From: Kiritimatiellia bacterium
Lineage (GTDB): Bacteria; Verrucomicrobiota; Kiritimatiellia; RZYC01
Direction of reading: 5' to 3'
NCBI GenBank assembly: GCA_028708815.1
Contig: JAQVYB010000006.1
Span: forward strand, 1 to 58,552
DNA: 58,552 nucleotides
Part shown: piece by piece, positions 8,039-16,020 of the stretch
Layout of the letters: each line of letters starts with the position of its first letter
Numbering within the stretch: position 1 is the stretch's first letter
Notes under the pieces: generated by a model
Databases searched by the model: none
Told to the model about the DNA's origin: nothing
The model's input: the letters and a program-made list of their open reading frames with translations, nothing else
Position numbers and translations under genes: made by a program

Positions 8039-8839
8039 TTATTCTGTTGGGCCGGCCTGTATCAGCGGTGGATGGTTTTCCAGCTGCACGTCGCGGACGC
8101 GCAGGCGCGTCTTGCTGCGCGAGGGGTAGGAATGCACCCCAATGTCGCCTACGGTCCAGAAAGCATCCACTTTTTTCAGGGTCTGAATCTGGAGTTTTTT
8201 GAGCAGGGCGCCTTCGGCGTCGAATCCCTGGGCTTCGAGGAGGGCGGAGGAATTTTGATCGATCCAGAGGCGTACGGAGTCGTAAGTTCCGGCGTCGGAG
8301 GAGGCGTCGGGCCGGACTTCGAGAATGACGCAGGGGCGGTTGAGTTTGTTTTCGTGCCCGGCAATGGAGACGTTCGGCCACCAGAGAAAGTCCATGGCCA
8401 GGTCGGCCCAACTGAAGTCGAGCCCCTGAATGGGGGCGGTGGGATCATGGAGTGCTGCGGCTTCGGAGTCCTTTCCGGAGAAAAGCGCGTATTGAGCCGG
8501 TGCGTTGGGCGGGCGGGTGATGACGAGGCGTTCGAGTGGTTCGCCGAAGGCGTCGGAGAGGACGTAGAGGGCGGTGCCGGTGGGCGCGGAGAGATCGAGG
8601 GTGAATTCGAGGCGACGGGTCAGCAGGATGTCGCCGCGCCTGTTTTTGGCGGTGAGATCACCGTCCACCTGCAGGGGGCGATCCGGAAAATTGCGGCGGA
8701 CGTCGCGCAGGATATTGGTTGGATCGGGTCGGTCGTCGGGCATATCCGTGATCCACTGCGCGCGGGATGATTGCCCTCCCGGGAGAAGGCAAAGCAAGAG
8801 ACAGGCTGTGCAAAGGTATTTCAGAGTCATGGCAGGCAT
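8039..8839 (-). CDS. LolA-like outer-membrane lipoprotein-sorting family protein
   Basis: 266 residues with a Sec-type signal peptide (hydrophobic core LCTACLLLCLLPGG). The mature part starts near ITDMPDDRPDPT. The pattern of short beta strands, as in GDILLTRRLEFTLDL and the C-terminal VDAFWTVGDIGVHSYPSRSKTRLRVRDV region, resembles the LolA-like 'outer membrane lipoprotein-sorting' families, half-barrel periplasmic proteins that bind lipidated proteins or lipids. The real partner is unknown. The start is ATG 8839 or ATG 8830. It is probably monocistronic. It could equally be a periplasmic protein that only shares this fold. Confidence 0.6.
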   Translation of the reverse strand: MPAMTLKYLCTACLLLCLLPGGQSSRAQWITDMPDDRPDPTNILRDVRRNFPDRPLQVDGDLTAKNRRGDILLTRRLEFTLDLSAPTGTALYVLSDAFGEPLERLVITRPPNAPAQYALFSGKDSEAAALHDPTAPIQGLDFSWADLAMDFLWWPNVSIAGHENKLNRPCVILEVRPDASSDAGTYDSVRLWIDQNSSALLEAQGFDAEGALLKKLQIQTLKKVDAFWTVGDIGVHSYPSRSKTRLRVRDVQLENHPPLIQAGPTE

Positions 8840-8923
8840 ACTTCTAGCTTTCACGCCGCCGTTTTGCAACGGGTTTTGCGGGTTATTGAAGAAAAGACGA
8901 ATGCGGGGCGGCGGAGCCCGCGC

Positions 8924-8952
8924 TTGACAATGCTCCCCGTAAACGTGTTAAT
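8924..8952 (+). promoter_or_regulatory. Candidate sigma-70 promoter for the methyltransferase gene
   Basis: TTGACA (8924-8929), a 17-base spacer and GTTAAT (8947-8952), about 70 bases before ATG 9024. The -35 is perfect and the -10 has 4 of 6 consensus bases. Confidence 0.55.
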
Positions 8953-9023
8953 CCCGGCTGCTTTCCCTGCCGGAGTTGGGAATGCCGGGTGCAACATTCA
9001 GTACGAAACAATCGGGTAACGAC

Positions 9024-9791
9024 ATGAAAATTGAAGTCAACGGGAATGGATTTCTGGTGGACAAGGTATGGAGCGATGCGGAGGTATCGGTCATGCAGGC
9101 GGAGATGGACAGCTGGAAGAGTTTTCGCTACCACAACGTGGTGATTACGGACGCGGCTGGAAAAACCGTGAAGTCGGGCGGGACGAACGATCCGCACGTG
9201 GTGCTTCCGGGGTTGGATCATTTTGGATTTCCGCAGGATTTGACAGGCAAGACGGTGCTGGATGTCGGTTGCAACAGCGGTTTTTATTCGATGGTGGCGA
9301 AGTTGCGCGGTGCAAGCCGGGTCATGGGTGTGGATGTGTCGTCGCTCTACACGGATCAGGCATCCTGGCTGCGTGACGTGCTGGGTTTCTCTCCTGAGGA
9401 GATGACGTTTCAGGCGATGGACGGTGCGGCACTGGAGGCGATGCAGGAGCAGTTTGACGTGGTGATCAATCTGGGGGTGATTTATCACATCGAGAATCCG
9501 ATGAACTATCTGCGTTCGGTGGCATCGGTGACGCGCGGGATGATGCTGTTGGAATCAGAGATGCTGCTTGATCCGGTGGTTTCGGAATATGCGTGGTTCA
9601 TCGAAAAAGAATACGGTTGTGACCCGACGAACTGGTGGATTTATGGGCCGAAGTGTTTGGAAGGGATGGCGCGCGCGGCGGGGTTCAGTCGGGTTCAGTT
9701 CAATGGTTTTCTGTGGCGTCCCGAGCCCGGAACCAAAACCCCGGATGGCTTTCAGCGCCAGGGGCGCGGCGTGCTTTCCTGCTGGAAATAG
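9024..9791 (+). CDS. SAM-dependent methyltransferase, CmoB-like (DUF1698 type)
   Basis: 255 residues from ATG 9024. A class I SAM-binding loop VLDVGCNSGFYSMVAK follows GKT, then GVDVS. NLGVIYHIENPMNYL is the post-motif region of the CmoB/DUF1698 group. In that group CmoB uses carboxy-SAM to modify U34 of tRNA. This protein is shorter than CmoB (about 320 residues), so the N-terminal part of true CmoB is reduced, and no cmoA is nearby. A methyltransferase acting on a small molecule or lipid is as likely. In-frame upstream starts (TTG 8976, ATG 8982) exist but homology begins near 9024. Confidence 0.7.
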   Translation: MKIEVNGNGFLVDKVWSDAEVSVMQAEMDSWKSFRYHNVVITDAAGKTVKSGGTNDPHVVLPGLDHFGFPQDLTGKTVLDVGCNSGFYSMVAKLRGASRVMGVDVSSLYTDQASWLRDVLGFSPEEMTFQAMDGAALEAMQEQFDVVINLGVIYHIENPMNYLRSVASVTRGMMLLESEMLLDPVVSEYAWFIEKEYGCDPTNWWIYGPKCLEGMARAAGFSRVQFNGFLWRPEPGTKTPDGFQRQGRGVLSCWK

Positions 9792-9819
9792 CCCGACCGT
9801 ATTCGGCCGCACGCCGAGC

Positions 9820-9950
9820 GCAATCCGTCGGACTTCAGGACGCTTTATACCCGACCATCATAGTCGTCATTGGGTTGTGCGACCTTTGTTCATGATTTCG
9901 ACAAATTGTTTGTCAAACACAACAGCGTATTCGCTGTTGTTAGCTGGCAG
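9820..9950 (+). repeat. Dispersed repeat E1 (about 131 bp)
   Basis: Starts gcaatccgtcggacttcagg and ends with gctgttgttagctggcag. The same two blocks, in the same order and nearly the same distance apart, occur on the minus strand at 18063-18192, with a diverged middle. E1 contains a 9-bp stem (acaacagcg / cgctgttgt). It lies 28 bases after the methyltransferase stop, in the gene's own orientation, and extends almost to the GPH symporter stop. Confidence 0.75.
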
Positions 9951-9977
9951 GATGGCGGGCCAAAGCCCGACAGCCTG

Positions 9978-11423
9978 CTAGGCCGGTTTCGCCTTTCCGC
10001 GGCGCTGCTCGAGTTCGGCCCGTATTTCGTAGGCCCGCGTTTCCGTGATTTCGTAGGTGGAAACGGCGGCGATGGCCAGGAGGGCGCCGAGAACCGGTAC
10101 AATGACGTAGGCCAGACGCAGCCCGAAAAGGGCGCCGGGTGTTTGCACGGCGATGTTCTGATCGAATCCAACGAGCCGCAGAATCACGCCGCTGAGCAGG
10201 CCGGCAAAGGCGAGGCCGAATTTGACCATCCACCAATAGATGGCGCCGAAGGTGCCTTCCCGGCGTCCGCCGGAGCAGAGTTCATCGTAGTCGCAGACGT
10301 CGGCAGTCATGGACATCATGAGGGTGAAGAGCCCGCCGATGCCGAAGGCGAAGAAGGGCAGGGGAAGAAACATCAGGAACGGCTGGCCGGGCTTGAAGCA
10401 CCACCAAAAGAGGATGTAACCCACGATGGAGATGCTTTGCGAGATCGTGAAGGCCGTTTTCTTTCCGAGCTTCTGCGACATAAAGGTGACGATCGGTATG
10501 ACGAGGAAGGTGGTGGAGAGGGCGCTGACGGTGCCGAACCAGGCCGGCCAGTTGCCGGCGGCGGCGGGGTCGCCGCCGTACATGTGGTACACAATGATGA
10601 ACCAGGAAAAGGCCGCGACGGTGTTGAATCCACTGAAGACGAGGAAGGTGGCCGCACACAGCTTCAGGAAGGGGCGGCAGGTGAATGTGTCTTTGAAGCC
10701 GCGGCCAAACGATGTGAGATTGTTTTTCATATTGGCGAGGTTGAGCTTCTGCAGACTTTCGGGCGGAACCTGGTAGCGGGTACGGCAGAGGAGGGCGGGA
10801 ACCAGGGCCAAAACCATGCAGAGCAGACCTACCCAGACGGCCAGACCACGCGCGCCCGCCGCAGGCGAGTCGAAGAGTTTCGGATTGTAGAGAATGACCC
10901 AGAACCAGGGAGCAATGACCCAGGCCCACTGACCAATCCACTGGGAAACGGCCATTAAGCGCGTCCGCTCGTGAAAGTCGTTGCTCATTTCATAGCCCAA
11001 CGCCACATACGGCGTGGCGAAAATGGTCAGGCCGACATAGAAAACGAGGGACCAGCTCAGGAAGTAAATGAAGTTGTACATCTCACTGTTTTCGGCATGG
11101 ACCTGCCACATGATGATGTAGGTGACACCGGTCATGATCGCGCCGATGAAAATGTACGGCCTGCGGCGCCCCCAGCGCGATTTGGTGTTGTCGGAGATGA
11201 ACCCCATGATCGGATCCGTGACCGCATCCAGAATTCGGGGCAGGAAGAAAATAAGCCCCCAAAGCAGCGGGCTCATGCCCAGTCCCTGAATGAGAACGAC
11301 CATGAAGACGCCCATGGCGGCGGGAAACAACTGATTGCCCAGCATACCGACGCCAAACGCGGCTTTTTTCCCAAACGGGATGATGTCTTCCGGGGCGGTG
11401 GCATGATGAGCTGGTTTTGTCAT
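9978..11423 (-). CDS. GPH-family sugar:cation symporter (MelB/YicJ-like)
   Basis: 481 residues, about 12 membrane helices, major facilitator fold. The N-terminus has FGVGMLGNQLFPAAMG, followed by the family hallmark LPRILDAVTDPIMGFISDNTKSRWGRRRPYIF, where the conserved Asp pair binds the coupling cation and sugar. Glycoside-Pentoside-Hexuronide symporters import sugars or glycosides with Na+ or H+. The C-terminal half has FTLMMSMTADVCDYDELCSGGRREGTFGAIYW, also typical. The ATG at 11423 has AAGGGA upstream. The gene stands alone, but GH5 and GH114 genes elsewhere in the window suggest a glycan-degrading lifestyle. The substrate is not predictable. Confidence 0.88.
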   Translation of the reverse strand: MTKPAHHATAPEDIIPFGKKAAFGVGMLGNQLFPAAMGVFMVVLIQGLGMSPLLWGLIFFLPRILDAVTDPIMGFISDNTKSRWGRRRPYIFIGAIMTGVTYIIMWQVHAENSEMYNFIYFLSWSLVFYVGLTIFATPYVALGYEMSNDFHERTRLMAVSQWIGQWAWVIAPWFWVILYNPKLFDSPAAGARGLAVWVGLLCMVLALVPALLCRTRYQVPPESLQKLNLANMKNNLTSFGRGFKDTFTCRPFLKLCAATFLVFSGFNTVAAFSWFIIVYHMYGGDPAAAGNWPAWFGTVSALSTTFLVIPIVTFMSQKLGKKTAFTISQSISIVGYILFWWCFKPGQPFLMFLPLPFFAFGIGGLFTLMMSMTADVCDYDELCSGGRREGTFGAIYWWMVKFGLAFAGLLSGVILRLVGFDQNIAVQTPGALFGLRLAYVIVPVLGALLAIAAVSTYEITETRAYEIRAELEQRRGKAKPA

Positions 11424-11456
11424 GAAAGAATCCCTTTCGTACGGTTTTTACAAGAA

Positions 11457-11484
11457 CGAACTAGTACTACCCTAGAATTGTCAA
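11457..11484 (-). promoter_or_regulatory. Possible promoter/operator of the GPH symporter gene
   Basis: On the minus strand TTGACA (11479-11484) is followed by a stretch with the 8-bp palindrome TAGTACTA (11463-11470) and two CTAG boxes. The matching -10 is poor, which would suit an activated or repressed sugar-transport promoter. No regulator gene is adjacent. Confidence 0.3.
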
Positions 11485-11566
11485 CCCGGGCAAGCGGAAA
11501 GTGTTTTTATCTTTCAAAAGGGGGCTTGCCTGGTTGAATCTGTGGGCCACTCTTCCTGCTTCGCGG

Positions 11567-11595
11567 TTGACAGTTGCGCGGTGTGTCTCTAAAAA
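11567..11595 (+). promoter_or_regulatory. Candidate sigma-70 promoter of the purE operon
   Basis: TTGACA (11567-11572), 17 bases, TAAAAA (11590-11595). The start site would be near 11602, leaving a leader of about 55 bases before purE ATG 11658. Confidence 0.6.
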
Positions 11596-11657
11596 AAGGC
11601 CGTTCAGGAAAGTTCCGGCAGATGGAAACGCGGTTAAAGGAGAGGATACCCCGTATT

Positions 11658-12185
11658 ATGGTCAAAAAAAAGGCATGGGTGGCGATTGTCATGGGCAGCG
11701 AATCGGATTGGACGGTGATGCAGCATGCCGTGAATACGCTGAAGGAATTCCACATTCCTCTGGATGTGCGTATTCTCTCGGCCCATCGTACGCCGGATGA
11801 AGCGGCGGTCTTTGCGCGGGAGGCCCGGCAGGCGGGGGTGCGGGTCATCATCGCCGCAGCGGGCATGGCGGCTCATCTGGCCGGAACCATGGCGGCGCAC
11901 AGTACGCTGCCTGTGATCGGGGTGCCTCTGAAGGGCGGCGTACTGGAAGGGTTGGATGCGCTGCTTTCAACCGTTCAAATGCCCGGTGGCGTACCGGTGG
12001 CCACGATGGCGCTGGGTAAGGCGGGCGCGGTGAATGCCGCGCTGTTTGCCCTGCGGATTCTTGCGCTGAGCGACGACGAATTGGCCAATAAACTGAACCG
12101 CCACACGGAGAATCAGCGGGAAAAGGCGCTGAAGGCGGATGAGGCGCTGCAGCGCGAACTCGCGGTGGAGAAATCCGATGCATAA
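11658..12185 (+). CDS. purE: N5-carboxyaminoimidazole ribonucleotide mutase (class I PurE)
   Basis: Purine synthesis enzyme converting N5-CAIR to CAIR. From ATG 11658 the 175-residue product has the family pattern IVMGSESDWTVM, then SAHRTPDEA with the catalytic histidine, AAAGMAAHLAG and GVPLKGGVLEGLDALLS. The frame extends upstream to about 11574, but the protein family starts at this ATG; AGGAG lies rather far upstream (about 16 bases), so an earlier ATG (11622) is possible. No purK is next to it. The stop overlaps the start of the S41/PDZ gene. Confidence 0.92.
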   Translation: MVKKKAWVAIVMGSESDWTVMQHAVNTLKEFHIPLDVRILSAHRTPDEAAVFAREARQAGVRVIIAAAGMAAHLAGTMAAHSTLPVIGVPLKGGVLEGLDALLSTVQMPGGVPVATMALGKAGAVNAALFALRILALSDDELANKLNRHTENQREKALKADEALQRELAVEKSDA

Positions 12186-13416
12186 GGCGTTTTGGTGTCT
12201 GCTTGTCGGTTCGGTGGTGATGCCGGCGGTTGTCTTTGGCACGGTAGCGCCTGTGGGCTCCGCTGCGGGTTCTCTGGAGCGTGGCCTTGACGAGGTGGTG
12301 TCGGTATTTAATGAGCGGGCACTGCACGTGGATGAGCCGCTTATGCTGGGTGGTGCCGTGGAGGGGATGCTCAAGGCGGTGGATCCGAACGGGGCGTTTC
12401 TTACGCAGCAGGCGTTGGAGGAAATGACACACAAGCGAAACGGAACGTTCTACTCCGCCGGAGTTCGGCTTTGTTTCACGGGGGAGGCGGTGACGGTCGA
12501 GGCGCTGATTCCGGGATCCCCGGCGGAACAGGCGGGCCTGTTGCCCGGCGACGGGATCGTGCGCGTGAAGGATCAGGCACTCGATGGATTGATCCCGCCT
12601 GAAATCATCAGTCTGTTTCGCGGAGAAGGCCCCGACGAAGTGGAGGTTGTTTTTTTGCGCGGGGGAGAAGAACATACGGCGACGTTTCAGCTTGCGCCGG
12701 TGCAGTTGTCCTCGGTTGAATTTGTCGAATATTTCCCGGAAGACCTGGTGTATGTGCGGTTGAACGGATTTTTCGCGTCATCGGGCGGGGAACTTCCGTC
12801 GCTTCTGAAGGCATGGAAAGAGCAGCGGAAGTTCGGGGTGATTTTGGATTTGCGCAATGCTTCGGGCAGCGACATGGATTCGGTCAATATCCTGGCCAAT
12901 GCCCTGGCGCCGCCCCGATCGCGCCTGTATGGCTTTCAGGATAAAAGCGGACGCTGGTTGCAGGAGGTCATTTCAGACGAATCCGAACGCCTCTCGCTTC
13001 CGATGATGGTGCTGGTCAACGGGGAGACCTCCGAGGCCTCCGAATTACTGGCGGCGGTCTGCAAAAATGCCCTGCGGGGATGCATGGTGCTCGGCGCCGA
13101 GACGTCCGGCGCGCCGATGGTGCGCGAGGCTGTTCCTCTGTCCGATGGCCGCATGCTCTACCTCGCCACGCGTCTGCTGGTGGCCGGCGAGAAGGGGCGC
13201 TACGATGGGCGCCAAGGCGTGCAGCCGGACATTACCGTGTCCGACGACTGGTACGCGGGCGGCTACGAACCCGAGTTGACGGTTTCCCTGCTGGAAGAAG
13301 AGAAGGAAGACAAAGCCCTGCGCGAGCGTGTGCGCGGAGACGGCCCGTTGAGTCGGGCGACGGATCTGCTGCTCGGGCTCAAGGCGCTGAATCTCCAGGC
13401 CGTCGGCACGCCATGA
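12178..13416 (+). CDS. PDZ/S41-family (C-terminal processing protease-like) protein, probably inactive
   Basis: 412 residues with a signal peptide (AFWCLLVGSVVMPAVVFG). The N-terminal region has the VDPNGAFLT element of CtpA-type proteases, a PDZ domain lies at about 92-180 (TVEALIPGSPAEQAGLLPGD), and an S41 core follows (VILDLRNASGSD, then MMVLVNGETSEASELLA). In active enzymes the core motif is SASASE and a lysine sits about 25 residues later in GKG. Here my alignment puts Glu286 at the serine position and Ala312 (SGAP) at the lysine position, so the protein is probably a periplasmic binding or scaffold pseudo-protease. It overlaps purE by 8 bases and tsaC by 4. Confidence 0.8.
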   Translation: MHKAFWCLLVGSVVMPAVVFGTVAPVGSAAGSLERGLDEVVSVFNERALHVDEPLMLGGAVEGMLKAVDPNGAFLTQQALEEMTHKRNGTFYSAGVRLCFTGEAVTVEALIPGSPAEQAGLLPGDGIVRVKDQALDGLIPPEIISLFRGEGPDEVEVVFLRGGEEHTATFQLAPVQLSSVEFVEYFPEDLVYVRLNGFFASSGGELPSLLKAWKEQRKFGVILDLRNASGSDMDSVNILANALAPPRSRLYGFQDKSGRWLQEVISDESERLSLPMMVLVNGETSEASELLAAVCKNALRGCMVLGAETSGAPMVREAVPLSDGRMLYLATRLLVAGEKGRYDGRQGVQPDITVSDDWYAGGYEPELTVSLLEEEKEDKALRERVRGDGPLSRATDLLLGLKALNLQAVGTP

Positions 13417-14006
13417 TCACAATCGATCCGAATCAGCCCGATCACCGTGCGCTCGAACGGGCGGTGGATGCCCTTCGGCGTGGTGGGCTCGTTTTGCTTC
13501 CCACCGAAACGGTATATGGCCTTGCCGTCGATCCCGCGCAGCCTGCCGCTCTGGAGCGGCTTTATGCCGCCAAAGGGCGCGACGCCCGCAAACCGCTGGC
13601 CTATTTCATTCACGAACAAAAGCAGGCGGTGGCCCTCGGCGCCCGTTGGATGCGCGCCGCCGCGCGGTTGGCCGATGCCTTTTGGCCCGGACCCTTGACG
13701 CTCGTGCTTCCCGCCGAAACCGGAGAGGGCTTCCTCGGCTTCCGTATGCCGGATTACGCCCCTGCGCTTGAACTCGTCCGCCGATTCGGACCCATGGCCG
13801 TCACCAGTGCCAACCGAAGCGGAGAAAAGGAAATCCTCACGGCGCAGGACGCCAGGGACCTCTTCGGCCCTCTGATTGAGGTCTATCTCGATGCCGGGCC
13901 CTCGCTTGGAACGATCCCGAGTACCGTCGTCCAGGTGATGCCCGACGACTCGATTCGCCTGCTGCGCGAAGGAGCCATCCCGTCGGATGCGGTTTTCCAC
14001 GCATAA
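13413..14006 (+). CDS. tsaC: L-threonylcarbamoyladenylate synthase (Sua5/YciO/YrdC family)
   Basis: 197 residues forming a single YrdC domain. It starts ITIDPNQPDHRALERAVDAL, then GGLVLLPTETVYGLAVDP, the ATP/threonine-binding entry motif, and later KGRDARKPLAYF, FWPGPLTLVLP, RMPDYAPA and VTSANRSG. All are standard in TsaC/Sua5, which makes threonylcarbamoyl-AMP for the t6A37 modification of ANN-decoding tRNAs. There is no C-terminal Sua5 domain, so the TsaC form is likely; a YciO paralogue is not fully excluded. ATG 13413 overlaps the previous stop (ATGA), which suggests translational coupling. Confidence 0.88.
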   Translation: MITIDPNQPDHRALERAVDALRRGGLVLLPTETVYGLAVDPAQPAALERLYAAKGRDARKPLAYFIHEQKQAVALGARWMRAAARLADAFWPGPLTLVLPAETGEGFLGFRMPDYAPALELVRRFGPMAVTSANRSGEKEILTAQDARDLFGPLIEVYLDAGPSLGTIPSTVVQVMPDDSIRLLREGAIPSDAVFHA

Positions 14007-14107
14007 AAAACCGGACGGCCTTCCATTGGTCGCTCTCTGCATTTGGTGGAAAAAAACACGTGGATTGTGCCTGTTCGGCAACGACTCTCCGGCGCGGGTG
14101 CGCCCTA

Positions 14108-15145
14108 TTACCAGGGTTCGGGTTCCGGTTCGGATTCGTGGAGACTCTCGGAGGGGGGAACGAGGAGTTTGAGCTGCTGTTTGAGGAGATCGACGCCTTC
14201 GCCGGCTTCGGCGGAGATGGAAACAGGGGTTTCACCGGTGGCTTCGATAAAGGCTTTGTAGTTGTCCCAGGCTTCGGGGAGATCCATTTTATTGGCCACA
14301 AGGAGGTAGGGCCGCGCATCGAGTTCGTGCCGATAGAGGCGCAGTTCCTTGCGCAGGTTGATGTAATCTTCCGCCGGGTCGCGCCCGTCCACCCCGGCCA
14401 TATCCAGAATGAAAATGAGAAAGCGGGTGCGTTCAATATGCCGCAGAAAGGCGTGTCCGAGTCCGATGCCTTCGTGGGCGCCATCGATGAGGCCGGGAAT
14501 ATCGGCAATGCGCAGGGAGGTGAAATCGTCATACATCACGGTGCCGATAATGGGATTAAGGGTGGTGAAGGGATAGGGCGCAATCTTGGGGTGTGCGTTG
14601 CTGAGTTTGCTGATGAGAGTGGATTTTCCGGCATTGGGATAGCCCACGAGGCCGACATCCGCCACGAGTTTGAGTTCGAGCTGGAGGGTTTTTTGTTCCC
14701 CTTCTTCGCCGGGCGTACATTCTCTCGGAGCTTGATGGGTGGATGTTTTGAAGTGGCAGTTGCCCAGGCCGCCGCGCCCGCCTTTGGCCAGCATAAACTG
14801 ATCGCCCGAATGCAGTACCTCGCCGACGAAGCCGCCCTCGTCATCGTACACCATGGTCCCGGGTGGAACCTTGACGTAGAGGTCGTCGGCATTTTTCCCG
14901 TGGCATTCCCTGTTCATGCCCGCTTCGCCGTTCCTGGCGCGTTGATGCGGCACGTAGACAAGGTGGAGCAGGGAGTCGAGATTTTCATCCGCGAGAATAA
15001 ATACGTGCCCGCCGCGCCCGCCGTCGCCGCCGTTTGGCCCGCCGTAGGGGATGAATTTTTCACGTCGGAAAGTGGCCGCGCCATTGCCCCCGCGTCCGGA
15101 GGAAACGTAGATCTTCGCCCGATCCTTGAATGCCTTGCCCTTCAT
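14108..15145 (-). CDS. obg: GTPase Obg/CgtA
   Basis: Ribosome-assembly and stress-linked GTPase. From ATG 15145 the product has 345 residues. The N-terminal glycine-rich Obg domain (VSSGRGGNGAATFRRE, GGPNGGDGGRGGHV) is followed by the G domain with G1 GYPNAGKST, G3 DIPGLIDGAHEG, G4 NKMDLPEA and G5 ISAEAGEG. The tail is short and acidic (ESEPEPEPW), without the extra C-terminal OCT domain of Firmicutes Obg. ATG 15145 has GGGGAGAG 5 bases upstream. It follows rplU and rpmA, the common L21-L27-Obg order, but an intrinsic terminator separates it from rpmA. Confidence 0.95.
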   Translation of the reverse strand: MKGKAFKDRAKIYVSSGRGGNGAATFRREKFIPYGGPNGGDGGRGGHVFILADENLDSLLHLVYVPHQRARNGEAGMNRECHGKNADDLYVKVPPGTMVYDDEGGFVGEVLHSGDQFMLAKGGRGGLGNCHFKTSTHQAPRECTPGEEGEQKTLQLELKLVADVGLVGYPNAGKSTLISKLSNAHPKIAPYPFTTLNPIIGTVMYDDFTSLRIADIPGLIDGAHEGIGLGHAFLRHIERTRFLIFILDMAGVDGRDPAEDYINLRKELRLYRHELDARPYLLVANKMDLPEAWDNYKAFIEATGETPVSISAEAGEGVDLLKQQLKLLVPPSESLHESEPEPEPW

Positions 15146-15161
15146 ACCACTCTCCCCATGC

Positions 15162-15190
15162 AAAAAAAGCGGGCCGATTAGGGCCCGCTT
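15162..15190 (-). terminator. Intrinsic terminator between rpmA and obg
   Basis: On the minus strand a 9-bp stem (AAGCGGGCC / GGCCCGCTT, loop CTAATC) is followed directly by a run of seven T. It is placed after rpmA and ends only 16 bases before the obg start codon, so it would end most rplU-rpmA transcripts and limit read-through into obg. Confidence 0.85.
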
Positions 15191-15227
15191 CAAAAACAGT
15201 TAAACCGTGTTGTTTCGTTGCCGCGTG

Positions 15228-15482
15228 TTATGCCGTAACGGCTTCACGCACATTCACCCGCCGTCCGTCGCGATCAAACTCCACCACGCCGTCTTTCAGC
15301 GCGAAGAGCGAATAGTCGCGTCCGGTGCCCACGTTTTTACCTGCATGAAACTTGGTGCCGACCTGGCGCACCAGAATGCTTCCGGTGGTCACGGTCTGGC
15401 CGCCGAAGCGTTTAACACCGCGCCGCTGCCCATTGCTGTCGCGTCCGTTTCTGCAACTGCCTTGTCCCTTTTTATGTGCCAT
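15228..15482 (-). CDS. rpmA: 50S ribosomal protein L27
   Basis: 84 residues starting [28 protein letters not shown], the strongly conserved L27 N-terminus that reaches the peptidyl-transferase centre, then [25 protein letters not shown]. There is no N-terminal cleavable extension of the Firmicutes type. It lies 34 bases after rplU in the same transcript. Confidence 0.97.
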   Translation of the reverse strand: MAHKKGQGSCRNGRDSNGQRRGVKRFGGQTVTTGSILVRQVGTKFHAGKNVGTGRDYSLFALKDGVVEFDRDGRRVNVREAVTA

Positions 15483-15516
15483 ATCAAAACTCCCTTCAAG
15501 CCGTCGATTGCGATGC

Positions 15517-15840
15517 TCAGGCGCCGCAGATCTCCGCGATTTGAACTTTCAACAGATCCTGACGATGCCCGACCTTGCGTTTGTAGCCTTTGCGCCGTTT
15601 CTTTTTGAACGCGATCACTTTTTTGCCGCGGAATTCATCAAGTACGGTTGCCTTGACTACCGCACCACTTACGAGCGGAGCGCCAACCGTCAGCGAGGTC
15701 CCATCGGAAACCGCGAGAACATTCGAAAACTCCACCGAAGCGCCGGGCTCGGCATCGTCCATCAGTTCAATGTCCAGAATGCTGTCTTTTTCCACCCGGT
15801 ACTGCTTTCCACCGGTTTCTATTACCGCATATGCTTCCAT
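15517..15840 (-). CDS. rplU: 50S ribosomal protein L21
   Basis: 107 residues from ATG 15840 (AGGA 6-7 bases upstream): [22 protein letters not shown] is the L21 signature. The C-terminus has [20 protein letters not shown], which binds 23S rRNA. The upstream in-frame Met codons are less well placed. It is the first gene of the L21-L27 transcript, with a strong promoter 73 bases upstream. Confidence 0.97.
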   Translation of the reverse strand: MEAYAVIETGGKQYRVEKDSILDIELMDDAEPGASVEFSNVLAVSDGTSLTVGAPLVSGAVVKATVLDEFRGKKVIAFKKKRRKGYKRKVGHRQDLLKVQIAEICGA

Positions 15841-15912
15841 AATAATCCTGCTTTCCATCACCATGCCATAACGGCGGAGGTTATCTCTTTCATCTCAACA
15901 AAAGCGCCGGGG

Positions 15913-15941
15913 AAAATACGAGAGAAACCCGGGTGTGTCAA
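15913..15941 (-). promoter_or_regulatory. Strong sigma-70-type promoter of rplU-rpmA
   Basis: Minus strand TTGACA (15936-15941), exactly 17 bases, then TATTTT (15913-15918). The predicted start is near 15906, giving a leader of about 65 bases that could hold an autoregulatory site; no known L21 leader fold could be confirmed by eye. Confidence 0.75.
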
Positions 15942-16020
15942 CCTTTTCCCCGGGTCTTTTTGTACGGCACCGCCCCGGACCGGGGTGACGGGGTGGTCGC
16001 GTTCGCCTGTTTTAGGGGGT

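Noticed and set aside
9820-9950. E1/E2 as integron attC sites (GTTAGC-like end, hairpins, position after genes)
   Set aside because: The two ends are not inverse complements, the 5' end lacks the RYYYAAC box, the GTTRRRY match is poor, and no integrase or cassette array is present.
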